From: Rhyzopertha dominica | Taxonomy: Eukaryota > Arthropoda > Insecta > Coleoptera > Bostrichidae | Length of the DNA stretch: 64,000 nucleotides | NCBI GenBank assembly: GCA_025024175.1 | Contig: QCXZ01000064.1 | Coordinates: forward strand, 49,993,325 to 50,057,324 | Direction: 5' to 3' | Shown here: positions 48,726-61,690 of the stretch, piece by piece | Numbering within the stretch: the stretch's first letter is position 1 | Layout of the letters: each line of letters begins with the position of its first letter | Made by a program: the position numbers and the translations under genes | Notes under the pieces: generated by a model | The model's input: the letters and a program-made list of their open reading frames with translations, nothing else | Database searches by the model: none | What the model was told of the DNA's origin: nothing

Positions 48726-51700
48726 TAACTCAATTATTTTATCCGCATTTGATCGTTTCTCGCCTGCAGAGTCCTTTATAACTATGTTACAATATAAGTG
48801 GCATCTCCTGCATTAGTGGTAAGTAAGCTCCTCCGGAAAAAGTACGCTTATAAGTCCACAAAACGATCATTAGGGAAAGTTACCCCACTTTTGCAGCTAC
48901 CTGTTGTCAGAACGCCAGTAACGATTTATGTCCATTAATGTAGTTTCTGTCGAGATAAAGAAAATGAATAATTCATAGTTCGCGAACAAAAGCGCGAGCA
49001 ACTTCAACGCCACAGGCTTCAGCCCAAACTTAACGGCTGTTCACGTGCAGCTGCAAGAAATCAATGCTAATTAACCAAAACAGGGTAAATTTGCACGACG
49101 CCACAAAATTCGACTTGCCATCAATCATGAAGGGCAGAGTCGTTCTTCCATTCAGAACAAACGGAAGACCAAAGGGGCATGGATTACAAACTGCGTGCGC
49201 AGCAATCAATAAAACAAAGTTGAATCTGTATGACCGAGTCCGTGCAATGCTTGTCGTGACCGCAGGGTTGTTTTTTGTTGGACGTGTGGCTGGAAAGTTG
49301 GTTTCCGTGACATACCCAAGATCCATCAATGCAACATGCACACCCGGTTTTACAGCTGTTTTATGGAGAGTGCTATACGGTGCAGGTTTCAAACTTAGAA
49401 GTAAATAAGTTAGTGGCCGGCTGACCGTTCTGTTTCGGTCAACTAGTTCAAAATCCCAATTTTGAGTGCTGCGACCAAAACTCTTTCCTTCGAAGTTTTT
49501 TAACTTTTCAGCAAAAACAGTTTAATAAGACCCTCCAATGGGTACGAAGATCTAGCTCTGAAATGAAGAAAATAAATCTGTTAAAAAATAGCACATAATG
49601 TACCATCATGGTATGAATGGAATTTTACAATGCGACGCTTTGTAATTAAACTATATGATGCAGAGAACATATTTTCATCTAGTTACGTCAGAATTTAAGA
49701 GGTAAATACAGTTTATAGTAAAATATATTATTTTGGGTCAAAAACGACAACTTTGCCATAAAAAATCAGCTACTTCAATGCATTTGGATAGGTACTGCCA
49801 CAAAACATGTTTATTCCAGTCGCGTCCGAGGTCCTGGTGTTAACATACATGCGTGAAAATATAGTACTCAAAATAAATCTTCAACTCACTGCGAATGCAA
49901 TAGCGTAAGGTAGGCATTTCTGTCGCTCCTTGATATACCGCACAGCAGGTTTCGTCTACGTCCCACGAAGCGCTTGTTACGAAAAGCTCAGGATTGGAAT
50001 GGGAAAGTTTACAGGATATATGCAACCAGTGGATGGTTTCCTCGAGTATTTCCGTGTTTGATGCTGTCTTAGTTCGGTTGTATTTACTCTTCTTCATACG
50101 ACATTGGGATTCGTGCTGCTTGTTTAGGTTGCTCCTGCGTAATTCTTTAGGTGCCTTGGTATTCCATTCGATTGCTAGACCTCTAGATGTGATGATAGTG
50201 ATGGTGCTATACAGGATTTTTCTGGTCTGCTAGCATTAGGTTTCTCTACCGGGGATTCTCTACAGTTAGCCCGATTTTCATTAACTCCGAAGATATTTTT
50301 TATTTCTTCATTTGTATCTTCCACCCCTTCAGTACTTTCATCCAATCGTATTAGTTATGTGTCAAGAAAGATAGACCGTTACAGACCCCAGAAAGAACGT
50401 TCGAGGAAACAAACATAAGACATTAAGCTGCATTTTTGCCAACATGGGGTAGGAACCTGCATCAAGATTAATGATTTCATATAAAAATTTAGTGAACCAG
50501 TGCACTTAGAAGACAGTTCCCATCTCCACAGTCTTCTATACACAAATGTACAGTGACAAAGTATTGCTCTATTTTACGTTAAGTTTTTTTTATAGTTTAA
50601 GTCCATCTACCTGCTCATGTATCCACGCTGTGCGTTATCTATATGTTTAGTTTCTCGTTTAGTTTTAAATGTTGCATTAGGTTTGCTGCGTTTATTTTAT
50701 AGAAAACCTATTTCGTTTTATAGTAAAAAAAAATAATATATCATGGACATACAATATCGGTAACTGTTCGTTGAAAATTTTGTTACGGGTTCTTATCTTA
50801 TTGGCGTTTATCGTCGGTTGAGGGCGCTTTCACCTGTCTTCGGGCTCAGGTATATTAGTCTAACACAGTTAAACACTAGTCATCTGTTCACCAACACAAT
50901 GTGGTGCATATAATTTCCGTGGCTATCGTACAAATAAAAATGTATACGTCAGTCACGCGCGTTCGGTACGACGGTCTGCAACCGTAACTCTTTTATACGG
51001 GTTATTTTGAAATTACTGTTTTTATTGTATTGATTACTGTGCAGAAGTGAATTTGTAGTAATGGTAGAACATTAAATATTCGAAATATTTGAGAAATATG
51101 TGTTAGATTTATATCAAGTAACGAAACTGTTAAAGAGGCATCTGAGATATTCAGATACTTTCTAAGTATGATTAAGTACTACTACTTAATCTTTATTTAG
51201 ATATCTGAAAAGGAGACAACTAAGATGCATAACATAAGAGGTTTGCTGGATAATGAATCATTTAACAAACCGCGGTCAAACTTATACCAATAAGAAAGAA
51301 AATCAAGATGTGGAGAGATCACCGTTTTAGCCAATGTAGAAGCTTACCCCAGAAACGCTTGCAGTACCGCTGAAAAGCGCAATTCAAAAAATTCTACCAA
51401 AACATAAGTAGGTGTCAGCCATAAAAATTTACGCTTGTCCAAAGTTATGGACGGTGGGGACGCTCAACGTCTTCTGTAATGGTCTCAAAAAAAAGTGCTA
51501 AAGTGATTGAGTTAAACGAGCCACATTTAACTTAATAGATAACAATAACAGAATTTGGGCACAAATACGAACACCAAATGTTTTCAAAAGAAACGAGGGT
51601 ATGGTCTAAATGCATCGTATTTCCTATTAGGAACATAGATTAAATGTTTATATATTTTGAAAAAAACCTAACCGCTTAACTTTGTGGATGACTTATAAAG

Positions 51701-52144
51701 CCTCTGACATACAAGGAGTGCCAAAAAATGCAACACTTTTTAGCGTTCTATATCTTAAAATCAGTAGGCTGTGACAATCCTGTTGACGGCATGTATCGCT
51801 TCACAAAAAAAGTAATACCGGTTCCGTATATCTTTACTAATAAGTGAGATGCCGTCCCATCGCAAATAAATGTGTAAGATTAGAATAATTGTTCATGTGA
51901 TGTTCAGGTGATGTAGTTTATAGTAAACTATCCTTCTATATGGTTAACTACATTCGTAATTTATTTGATGTACAGCAGTTTTTTTAATCCCATTTTCAAC
52001 AATCCTCACGCTTGGTATAGTTTCCAACACAAGGTTGGTGCCACTATTTAATGTTTCTGTTCCTTTAGTGCTGCTCAGTGCCAAAGTATGATAGCAAGCA
52101 CTCTACTCAAACGAAGTGATGATAGTCTGAAGTTTTGGTAGCAA

Positions 52145-52228
52145 CTTCACTCATCGGTCTGGGTGAGTGCTGGACTGCTGGATCTCCTGGCTTAAAAGAA
52201 AACGCGTTATCCACGGGGCTATCAGGCC
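52145..52228 (-). repeat. tRNA-like SINE copy 2, left part
   Basis: On the minus strand: CCTGATAGCCCCGTGGATAA (A-box-like), an anticodon-arm-like TTCTTTTAAGCCAGGAG and a decayed B box. Continues at 53374-53485 beyond a 1137-bp insertion. The A-box TAGCCCCGTGG fits the pol III consensus; the tRNA-Lys resemblance is inferred from the CTTTTAAG loop only. Confidence 0.5.
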
Positions 52229-53365
52229 GGGAGAAGGCAAATTAAATATTATAAAAAATATTTTCTTAGAAATTCTATAATACCTAGTACTCCACATAAA
52301 CATCGTTGAAGCATATATAAGTATAGGTATAATGAATAACTTATATGCATACTTAATAACAATAAAACATGTAGAAATACAAACCGAGCCAGATACGAAC
52401 AAATTATAAGAAAGAAACAGCGTTTAAAATGAAACAGGCTGCTTTCCAAAAATATTCTTTTAAACCCCAAAATATTTCTGACAAAAATAAAAAATAAAGG
52501 AGTAGTGTTCTTCACTTAAAACTATATGAATATCTAGCAGAAAGATATTGGTGAGTGTTACTATTGTGCCAAAATTCGTTTCGACTTATTAAAATTTTTT
52601 AGAAAACAACTGACAACTCCCATCTTATTCATTTTTCAAGACTTTCAACTCTTTATGTGAACACCTCCTTTAAATAAGCCAAGAAACTTTAAAATTTAAC
52701 TTTTACCTAAAACACCCTGCATAATATTTCATATTTACTTATGCTTAGGCATAAAGAATAATACGAATTCACGCTTTTCTTTATTGTTTACTGAATACCA
52801 CGTAAGCATGTTTGACAATTGTCAGTTGTTTATAGTTCGTAATTTAAAAATAATTTTCAAAACATGAACTTTCTTTTGTGAAAACAGTTGCGGGTAAAAC
52901 AATATGTATTGTTTTTCTACACCGATTTGATATCTTACAGCATTACAAACTGAAAGAACAAGAGTTAGACTTACCTAAAAAGGAACTAAGTAAAACTTAC
53001 TCTCTTTCTTAATAAATGCCTTGCACACAGTTTTTTTTTATTTGTACACATCCATCTTTTTACGGCCCCTTGTTTACAAATTCGTGAAAGTCGAATTTGA
53101 ACTTATTTATACACATAAGTTCTTTACCTTTTTCACTCACTTAGCCCAAGTGTTGCACATTTTATAAATGGGCGGCTAAATTGTAAACTTATAACCAATG
53201 AATGACAAAATATTAAAAACAGGAGATTTTGAGAAATATAATATCCTCAGTAATAAACCCCCGTAATTGCTTTATTGGGAGGAACTAGTGGGACCCAACT
53301 CGCATTGGACCTTTTCTAGCTAACAGGTACACATGAGATTAGTGAGACCCAACTCGTACCTTTCC
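52229..53365. mobile_element. 1.14-kb dispersed repeat, copy 2, with 8-bp target duplication
   Basis: Second copy of the repeat at 31312-32623. ATCAGGCC directly precedes it (52221-52228) and directly follows it (53366-53373), a perfect 8-bp duplication. It splits the tRNA-like SINE copy 2. The left terminal motif of copy 1 (GCGAGTTGGGTCC) is missing or diverged here, while the right end with two ACCCAACTCG motifs is kept. An 8-bp duplication would fit hAT-like insertion; no transposase is visible. Confidence 0.7.
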
Positions 53366-53373
53366 ATCAGGCC

Positions 53374-53485
53374 TGACTACCCGGCTCTTTCAAAATCCAG
53401 TAATTAAATAAATGCATACTAAATAATGACAAGTTTCTAAAGGTATTTCAAAACTGTTTTTGCTACTTCCTATAAAGGAATCATT
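53374..53485 (-). repeat. tRNA-like SINE copy 2, right part
   Basis: Continues the SINE interrupted at 52229: TGACTACCCGGCTCTTTC then AATTAAATAAATGCATACTA and TATTTCAAAACTG, matching 6275-6355. Confidence 0.5.
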
Positions 53486-54884
53486 TATATTATACTTAAC
53501 GATGCAACTATTCATCGGAACAGAACTCGTAATTAAATTCAAGTTACTCTTTTTAATATTTCCCAACGCACTAGTAATTATGTTAAACTAATTGGTTAAT
53601 TATTTTTTACGGGAGATAGCAAAAACGATAACCAGTTTCTGGTCAAGTCAGTTCAATTAAATGCCCATAAAACGCACTTCAACTTTATTCAATTCAATCT
53701 ACACACAGGAAGCGGTCTCCTTTTACACGGAAAGCTCACCCATTTCCACCCTTCTGGGACGTACGGTGCACTGGCCATTCACCCCCGCACACTTTCCACG
53801 GCGGAAAAAAACGACTAATTCTATATCACGAACTATTTTTACGTCAGACACACGCTCTGGACATAAAGGTAAACATAACACTTGTATATTTTGATTAAAG
53901 CTGATATTTGCAGTGTAAAGCGTGGTATTGATCGCGTAGATTGCGGCGTGGAAATCTAAAAATACCAATCCATCCGGATTTCGTCTCCCGCAGAGACTTC
54001 TTAAAAACTGAGCGTTATGTATTTAGCTACGTAAAAGTAAAGGAAAAGTTATTTTTATTACAATGGAGGAAGACGACGCAACGCAGAACATGGTAAAGCT
54101 TCCGAGCGAAGGACGAATTGTTAATGGGCTGTTTCCTCGTAATATTTTCAGTTACCTCGATTTTCACAACGGAATGTCAAAAGGATGATGAGTAATGGCA
54201 AGCCATTTATGTGGAGTACTGCCCATTTTGAAAAATGTAAACGAAAATTACAATTTAAGTACAAACAAAAGTACAGCTGAACAATACATGTGATAAACTC
54301 CTTGTTATTTGCTAATTTCAAAAAGTATATTCGAAGCTCTAAGTAGTCTTCTAAAAAAGACGGAGTACCCAAAAATAATTGTCTTTTTACCGGACAATCT
54401 CAATGCTACTAAACGATTCTTGACCAGTTCACATGTGATCTTGTAGTTTATAAAATTCAAATAATAGTTTTTTTTTACGATTTCAATGATGCGTCTATAA
54501 TGCACTGAAGTGGTTCAGCCGTTTCAAAAACTTCTTGATATATTTTCCATTTCATTCTTGAACCACAGTTTCCGTCAAGACGGATGCATAATGCATTTTT
54601 AGGCAACAACCTTGGGAACTATTTTTATAAAAAATACTGACTTTTATTACTCAGCATCAAAAATAACGTTTAGCGACGCCCAAGAAGAAAATTGAATGTT
54701 TGCACTTTTAGGCACCATCTTTGAATATAAAACTGACAGGAAGGAGCGTTGTGCATTTTTATGCACATATAACCTTAAAGGGATGGCGCTAAAAATAACA
54801 GAAGACCAAAACATTATTTTAACAGTGCTTAATGAATATACAGTCATAGCAGAAATAAAAATAGCAGAGGGAATTCGAAGAAAA

Positions 54885-54985
54885 AAATTATCCTAATGGG
54901 AGATGTTAATGCCCACCTCCGAAACCAAACACAAACGAATGAAGAAGAAAAAGAAACAGCGATAAACATTTCCAAGTTTTTCACG
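54885..54985 (+). pseudogene. possible LINE endonuclease fragment
   Basis: Reads KIILMGDVNAHLRNQTQ then TNEEEKETAINISKFF. The GD.NAH motif following a hydrophobic strand is that of APE-type endonucleases of non-LTR retrotransposons. Upstream frame 54696-54896 may be part of the same relic but shows no clear motif. Short, so tentative. Confidence 0.4.
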
Positions 54986-56087
54986 GCGCCATTTTGCTTT
55001 TACATTAATGTTTCATAATCAACCGTCTTTTGTCATCGTTAATATCAACTTCAGAGAAAAAATTCTTTCTAGATTAAATTGTTGAATCCCAGACAGTATT
55101 TTCCGTTACTCTAACTCAGAGCTTTATAACACGAATTTTTTTAATGGGACATCATGATATAATACAATATTATTTAATTCCTTGTTGAATTTAACGTGAA
55201 CGTGGGACGACATAGGCATAACATCAACAAAATTCTAAAAATTTCAATAGCAGTTAACTATTTTTTGCTTACAGAATAGGATATTTATTTTTGCACCGTT
55301 AAAAGCAAAATTTGGCTGAAATTAATTATAACTCACCTTGGCAGCTCCCGATTAATTATATTCAATATACATATTCATTTTGCTGTATTACTTCTACGAT
55401 AATAAGCAATAGAAGTTAGGGCATCCTCAAAAAATGTGATATTAGATTTTCCCGATCGACACAATCGAGAAACAAAGAAAAGTTTTTCATTATTTGCCTG
55501 TGCAAGTGGAATTTGAAAATGATCTTAAATAGGTACAAAAAAAATCAACAATCGGTCGGTCAAATAATATAACCAGAATTGACAGAACCTGCACGCGCAG
55601 AATTCTTAAAAAAAAACAGATGCCATGGTTTCGAATGCAAATGTGTCAAGAATTATTCATATCACATGATTCTCAGATTTGTGTTATTGTCGCTGGCTCC
55701 AGACCAACATTTTTCACAGAAATGGCAGTTTTAATAGAGATAACTGTCACAGTATAAGTGCTCTTTCAACGTATATACGGAAATTCAATTCGAACAATCC
55801 TTAGTAGGTAACACGAAAAAATGAATTTTTGGGAATATTGACTCATAGGAACATCTCCAGGAAACTTTCAGGACGCCGACTTTTCCACTGTGTTCTTTTC
55901 TACCAAATTATACACCCTTTTTTACAAAGAAGAAAAAGGATTTTCCTAAAATGATCAACAAAAACTTAAATATTTAGCAAACATTCATTTAATTTACTAT
56001 TGCTAAGTGAGAAATATAATCAAGCCTGGTAGCGTAATTCTAGACCTAAAGGTTACCAATATGTTTTTTATTTTAGCTAATTTTAAA

Positions 56088-56245
56088 AAATGTAGGTTGA
56101 CCGGGGCTTGAACCTGGATCTCCTAGCTTTACCCAGTGCGCTATCAGGTTTGACCGGTCGGTTTCATGAAAACCAGTTGACTATTACAAATGCATGCTAA
56201 GGCTCTGTAAAATTCTCTGAAAATGTCCCTGATGCATATTTCCGG
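56088..56245 (-). repeat. tRNA-derived SINE copy 3 with clear A and B boxes
   Basis: The minus strand reads CCTGATAGCGCACTGGGTAA (A-box TAGCGCACTGG), then GCTAGGAGATCCAGGTTCAA then GCCCCGGTCAA (B-box GGTTCAAGCCC with TPsiC stem CCGGG/CCAGG). The anticodon arm is too short for a real tRNA. Flanking AAATGCATGCTAA matches the other copies. Confidence 0.6.
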
Positions 56246-57112
56246 GCTAACTGCAAACAAAGACTAATTACTAGAGAAAATTTTAACGCAAACAATCAAA
56301 CATGTATCTTGTATTTATGCGATGAGCACTTAAGCGTATCTAAGACGATAATGCGCTTCGTACTTGATTGCATTTGATTTTCGTCTGAATGCTTCATTTA
56401 CTGTACACCGCAGTGTAAATGTAAACAACTCGGGATAAATACGAATGCATTACTGGATGCAGTCGTGTGCGAATCTGATCCTCATACTTGACTGGTTGTA
56501 TCAAAGCAAATGATTTTGAACGCTCTTATGCATTTAAACTATTATCTTCAGGTTTACTGTTGAATTTCAGATTTCTAGCCAGCAAAATGTCTAGTTGTTT
56601 TTAACCCTATTCCATGGACTCTAATAATACTGTTAAGTAAGGTACACACATTAACATTTAGTTTTAGACAATATATTTTGCACAGACAGCTTTAAAAAAG
56701 TCGAAATAAAGGTAACGACAGATTAACCCTGTTCCCGGGGAATTTTATGTGGTCAATTTAGGTGCCAGCATAAATTATGTTAATCGATTTAAACAATATA
56801 TCTTAACTATTTTTTAATTACAGCACGAGATTGTTAATAAATTGTATAATTGCGTTATTCGCATAAAATCTATTAATGAGAGGCAAACACTATACGTTAT
56901 ACTATTCTCAAACCGCTAAAGAAAATTGGGGATGGGGATGATTGAAATATTACTCTTTTTCGGTTAGGCTGGAAATAGGGTAAATAGGGTGAACGTTTCG
57001 TCCACTCTTGAATATGCAATATGCACAAAGCTAAATACGAAAACCATGTCCGAGCTTAAACAAATGCTAAAGGAAAAAGAGAAAGCGTGTTGTTGGTTTT
57101 ATGCAGGCGGCG

Positions 57113-57560
57113 AATAAAAGATTGTGAGGATGTGGATAGCCGTTATGTGATTGGATTACAGATACTGGAGAGATGACAGCCATCTTCGAGGTTCAGATTG
57201 TCCGGGTATTTACAAATATCAATGGTTTCTCGGAATTTTCGAGTGGGGACTTTCGCTATAACTGAGATATTATCAAATAAAATACTGTGACCGGTTTCAT
57301 GTTTATGTTCAGCTACCGCTGCTTGGANGAAGAGCCCTAAATAGATGCAGCGTTTGTATTCTGAAAGATGGCGCGGCATGAACAGGGAATGGTGTAAATA
57401 GCTCCAGTTGACATGAAGCTTGTTTAGTTTTTCGGATACGGATGTACTTGTGATATTCTGGAAGGAATGGGCTAAAAGATAGTTCCCATACTTCTTTTTT
57501 AATAATTTTGCCAATTCTTTCTGTGACACCTTGAGCGATCTGTGTGGGTGGGTTTACGAT
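57113..57560 (-). pseudogene. Penelope-like element, RT tail and GIY-YIG-region remnant
   Basis: The minus strand reads, in two frames, QGVTERIGKIIKK (57475-57530, the end of the reverse transcriptase/linker of Penelope-like elements), then SEYKRCIYLGL followed by AAVAEHKHETGHSILFDN, RKFRETIDICKYPDNLN and LEDGCHLSS. The AVAEH..ETGH.I.F and R..RE.I.I.K…N..DG..LS motifs are the C-terminal part of the GIY-YIG endonuclease domain of these elements. The catalytic GIY-YIG segment itself is missing. One N and at least one frameshift; not functional. Confidence 0.75.
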
Positions 57561-57919
57561 AGACACAGTGACTCAAACGACCGTCTGCTAGAGCTGGTAC
57601 AGAATTTCGATTTCCATAACGAATTTAATATGAGTACAAACAGATAAATAACCCACCGAATAAAAAGATAAATTAAAAAATTTTGGAACAGCGTATAAAA
57701 AGCAACCACATAAATTACAGTGACACTGACACACCTAATATAATTGATTTCAAACTCCATATTTAAACTAAAAAGAGCAAAAATATACGAAATTAATTCC
57801 GTGAATAACAGGTAACTAACTGATTATTATTATTATTTTAGATTTTATCATTTTTACAATGTTTTAATTATCAAAGATATTGTTTTATAATTTTAGGTTT
57901 GTACAATATATGGAAAAAA

Positions 57920-58000
57920 TAAAGCTTGAAAAAGGTTGAGATCATCCACCGAAACGTTGCGATAATAAAGATAATAATATCACATATATTGGAGTAACAC
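57920..58000 (+). repeat. possible Penelope-like terminal sequence
   Basis: GAGATCATCCACCGAAACGT followed by TGCGATAATAAAG. The CCGAAACGTTG motif is frequent in terminal repeats of Penelope-like elements, and a coding relic of this class lies 400 bp away. Motif resemblance only. Confidence 0.3.
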
Positions 58001-60655
58001 CAGCAAGAAGAAAAAAAATTATATCAGAACGTTTGAAATTAAGGTGATTTAAAAAAAAGTGTCAAACCGTGAGACCAAAAAGGGTGTCGTCGACATAATG
58101 CAGCCATTTCTTAAGTTGAAGATCTAATAACTCAAAGTGGAGAACCTACTGAATTGCCAGAAATTAACTAGTACAATTGACCATAAAAAATCAAATAAGT
58201 GCAAGGCATTTTTCTACAAAATCTGGGAGAACGTCGGTCATACTGTCCCGAGTTAATATTTGACGGATGATTGTCACGAATATTTTGTAGGTAAATAAAG
58301 ATTCATGACATTTCGATAGTTACTATTTTTGGCCTACATCAGAGAAAATTACATTAATAAAATCTATTACTGTACAATATAAATTAATAAATACATGTTT
58401 GTACAGAACTCTTAGAAGTAAATGGAATAAAACAAGAAGTATCTAAATGTAAGAAGTAAAAAAAGTTAAGTAACTTGTATATTCTGCTATTCATATTAAT
58501 CCAATGAAAACGAAATATATGTTAGGATATAAGCATGTAAGAATAACATAATAGCCTAATAATAAGCATCTAAGAATAACCATAGATGGGATTTCTAACG
58601 ATCATTTAACACATTACCTACTGTTATTTTTTTATACGGCTGTGTCATTCCTGCAAATCATTGGAGTGAAATTCAGGGAATAAACATCAAGCGAAAAGAA
58701 GAGCAAGAGGATTATATATATTTTGCAGTATAATAGATAAACCTTAATCTAATTCTGCTAAAGATTTATTTGGAAAGGTGATAAGACAATGGCGGTAAAT
58801 TATAAAATGCTGCTATATTTTATTTCAATTAGGAGCTAAACCAAAACTGGTAGCCATACAAGAAGAAAACATGTATTAAAAAAACTCGTTGATCAATATG
58901 AATGATAAACTAGAACTAAACTCACTGCTAAAGCAGAGTGTTAAACTGTAGGGATTGTTTTGTACCCATCGCTATGTTTATTTACATTACAGAATGCTGG
59001 AGTTTGATAAGTGGCAATTAAAATTAGAAAAATAAAGAGACGGAATTAATGTTTTCTTACAAGTCGTAAGTACGTAAGTCAATTCAATGTGGTCGTAGTC
59101 ATTTTCTTTCACAGCCAAAAAAAATAATGAAGGTTTATTCGGAAGAGTGGAAAAATTGAGAACGCGAATTACGAAATGATGAAAATTGAACCATTCTCTT
59201 ACGCAATTATTCAGAAAATTAACAATAGATTAATGACTATATATTATGTATATATGCCTGAGAAATAGCGACTATTTCTTTACAGTACATTTATGTTTAG
59301 GATTGAGATATTTACACAGGAGAGATATCTGGAAAACTGTCTAAATGCTCAACAGACTAGAAATGCGACGCCAGTGCAATTAATGACTATATTTGGAATC
59401 CGAGACCAATTACACTAATTAGCAGTTGTCACGTACCGTTTACTGGCAACTAGGATATCGATGGGAACAAACAACAGGTTGCTTAATTGCATTAGAAACA
59501 CGAAGTTGTTTACTGGTTGTTTATGATAACGTTCGCCCTCAAAGAAGCGACATAAACCGAGTAGTATATGTGGTGAACGCTGCAAAATTCTTAAAAATAA
59601 ACGGTGGCATTTGTACGTAACAACATATAGAACCTACAGAAACACGTTATTTTTGTATAAAAATTCCATAGATAAGTAGAAAAATATTCCATATGTGGTC
59701 GTGTCGTGTTGCAACAGTTTTGAGAAGTAAACATTTGCTGTAGCACATTAATTCAAAGCAATATTTATTGCTAATGTTGTAAAAATGAAGAATTATGTGT
59801 AAAAAACACCTTCCAGTTTTACACAATCTATGAATAAAAATATTGCACTGCATTGTCACAAAAGATGAATAAATATCTACGCAAAACCATTGCTGCGTTT
59901 TAGAAGCTACCGGGAATTCCAGAAAATAGGTCATACAAATTGGAATATCCCAAACTATGGAGTATACGGGGCGATATAAAAGGTGGCATGCTGTAAATAG
60001 CTAAGTTACTGTACGTTTTGTTTAGCGATAATTATAATGCCTATAAATGTATTGAAAGCACGACACATTAGTACTTGAGATTTATTAATCTGCTTTATAA
60101 AACTTCATTTTTATATCGCCGATTTAATAATATTATTATGTGAATAGCTAGAATAAATCATTTTTCGTATTATTTTTAGTACCAATAAGAAAGACACGGA
60201 ATATCAATATATCGATTTTTTGCTCAGGCCTAAGCTATATCCTACAAACAGTAGTTAAATAAATAAAAATAATAAAACTGAAATTATGGGCTTTTATTAC
60301 CTACATCAAATGTAATAATTACTTGATAATTTTTAAGTATGCGTTATCACGAATTGCCAATAATTTTCTATAAAAACGCCGAAGAAGTTGTAAGACTGAA
60401 TTAGCGCTATTTTGGACAATAGTAGGTTTTCATAGTTCGAACCAGCACCTCCACCAAAAATACAAAATAGCCTTAAGATATTAAAAAATATCTTGATATA
60501 ATCGTTGTCTGTATGATTTCATGGGCATTCCACTTTCAAAATATGTACTTTTTTTATTATTTTGAATGCAGAAACTTATACCTACTTCTATTTAAACGAC
60601 ATTCAAAGTTATACAAGCCCAACGAATATCGATACACCATCGTCATATTAATACG

Positions 60656-61562
60656 TACAGGGTGAGCAAGGGTGAGGGTCGGTCATATCTCATAAACCGG
60701 TAGACCTAGAGCATTGAGGTAAAAAATTTCTTAATCAAAGTGACCAAGAGAAATTGCTGGAAAATATTTTCGAGTTTGTAAGGTGACCGCTAGAGACCGC
60801 TGTCGCACATCCAAATTACAAAATTAATGTTTGTATCATTTTTAGCGTAATAAATGTTTGCGGTATTAAACATATTAAGATTGTTTGGACTAAAGCCTGC
60901 CATTTTTATTTAGAACATTTTTTGTTAAATGTCAAATAAAGGAGTGGGGGCCGATTAATATTAATATAGAAAATCGCTGATATTTCAGGTTTGGCGGTTT
61001 TTAATATATTTATAGCAACTCTGACGTTTTTATTATTATTGGAATAATAATAATATGTTATATTTATTATTCCTGGCCAACTTTAATTTTTAAAAGTTAT
61101 AATGTATAAATTCACTAAGTTCTGCTATTCAATCTTTAATATCTTTAGAATAAAACAACATATGAAGGTGCGGTTTTCACCATTTTAGTCTACATTCAAT
61201 TGTTCTTTTAATGAAGTAGACATCCTTATATAATTGCATTTAAAAATTTCGAGAAAAATCGATATTTAGGTAGTAACTTCAGAAACCGCCCTCTTGGCGG
61301 TCAACACACAAACTATGTTCTGACACTTAAAATTGCTTTTTATAAAGGCACATAAGCTCTTGAAAATGACACCTGGTTGGTTAAAATCGGTCTAACCAAA
61401 CCTGAAATATTAACGATTTTCTATATTAATATTCACCCGCCCTCACTCCTTTATTTGACATTTAACAAAAAAATGTTCTCAATAATTTACCTCAATGCTC
61501 TAGGGTTACTGAGAAATACTATGAGATATGACCGACCACCTCTCTTATTAGCTCACCCTGTA
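60656..61562. mobile_element. 907-bp foldback element, TACAGGGTGAGC ends
   Basis: TACAGGGTGAGC at 60656-60667 is inverted at 61551-61562 (GCTCACCCTGTA). Arms continue with GGTCGGTCATATCTCATA and CTAGAGCATTGAGGTAAA. A second pairing block is 60920-61005 (TTGTTAAATGTCAAATAAAG then GAGTG) with 61385-61478. The left arm carries about 180 bp with no direct partner. The TA at each edge suggests a Tc1/mariner-type target duplication. The small frame 61377-61631 lies in the right arm and is not a gene. Confidence 0.85.
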
Positions 61563-61604
61563 CATACATATATGTATGTATATGCTGTCCATACCGAAAC
61601 CAGT

Positions 61605-61690
61605 TGCAAGCGGAACCGTTTATTTGTTTAGGCTCGTCAGTGCACTTTAGGTCTAGTGCAGACATCATGACATAGATCTAAGTTTGCCTA
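61605..61690 (+). repeat. foldback-family head fragment
   Basis: GCTCGTCAGTGCACTTTAGG then TCTAGTGCAGACATCATGAC and ATAGATCTAAGTTTGCCTAA correspond to the right half of the head module seen at 45440-45495. Confidence 0.6.

Noticed and set aside
49030..49408. overlapping 114- and 120-codon frames on both strands
   Set aside because: Open on both strands at once because of locally higher GC; no motif in either. Possibly an old transposon piece, but nothing identifies it.
56088..56170. tRNA gene
   Set aside because: A and B boxes are present, but the anticodon arm is too short and no acceptor stem can be formed; fits a tRNA-derived repeat.
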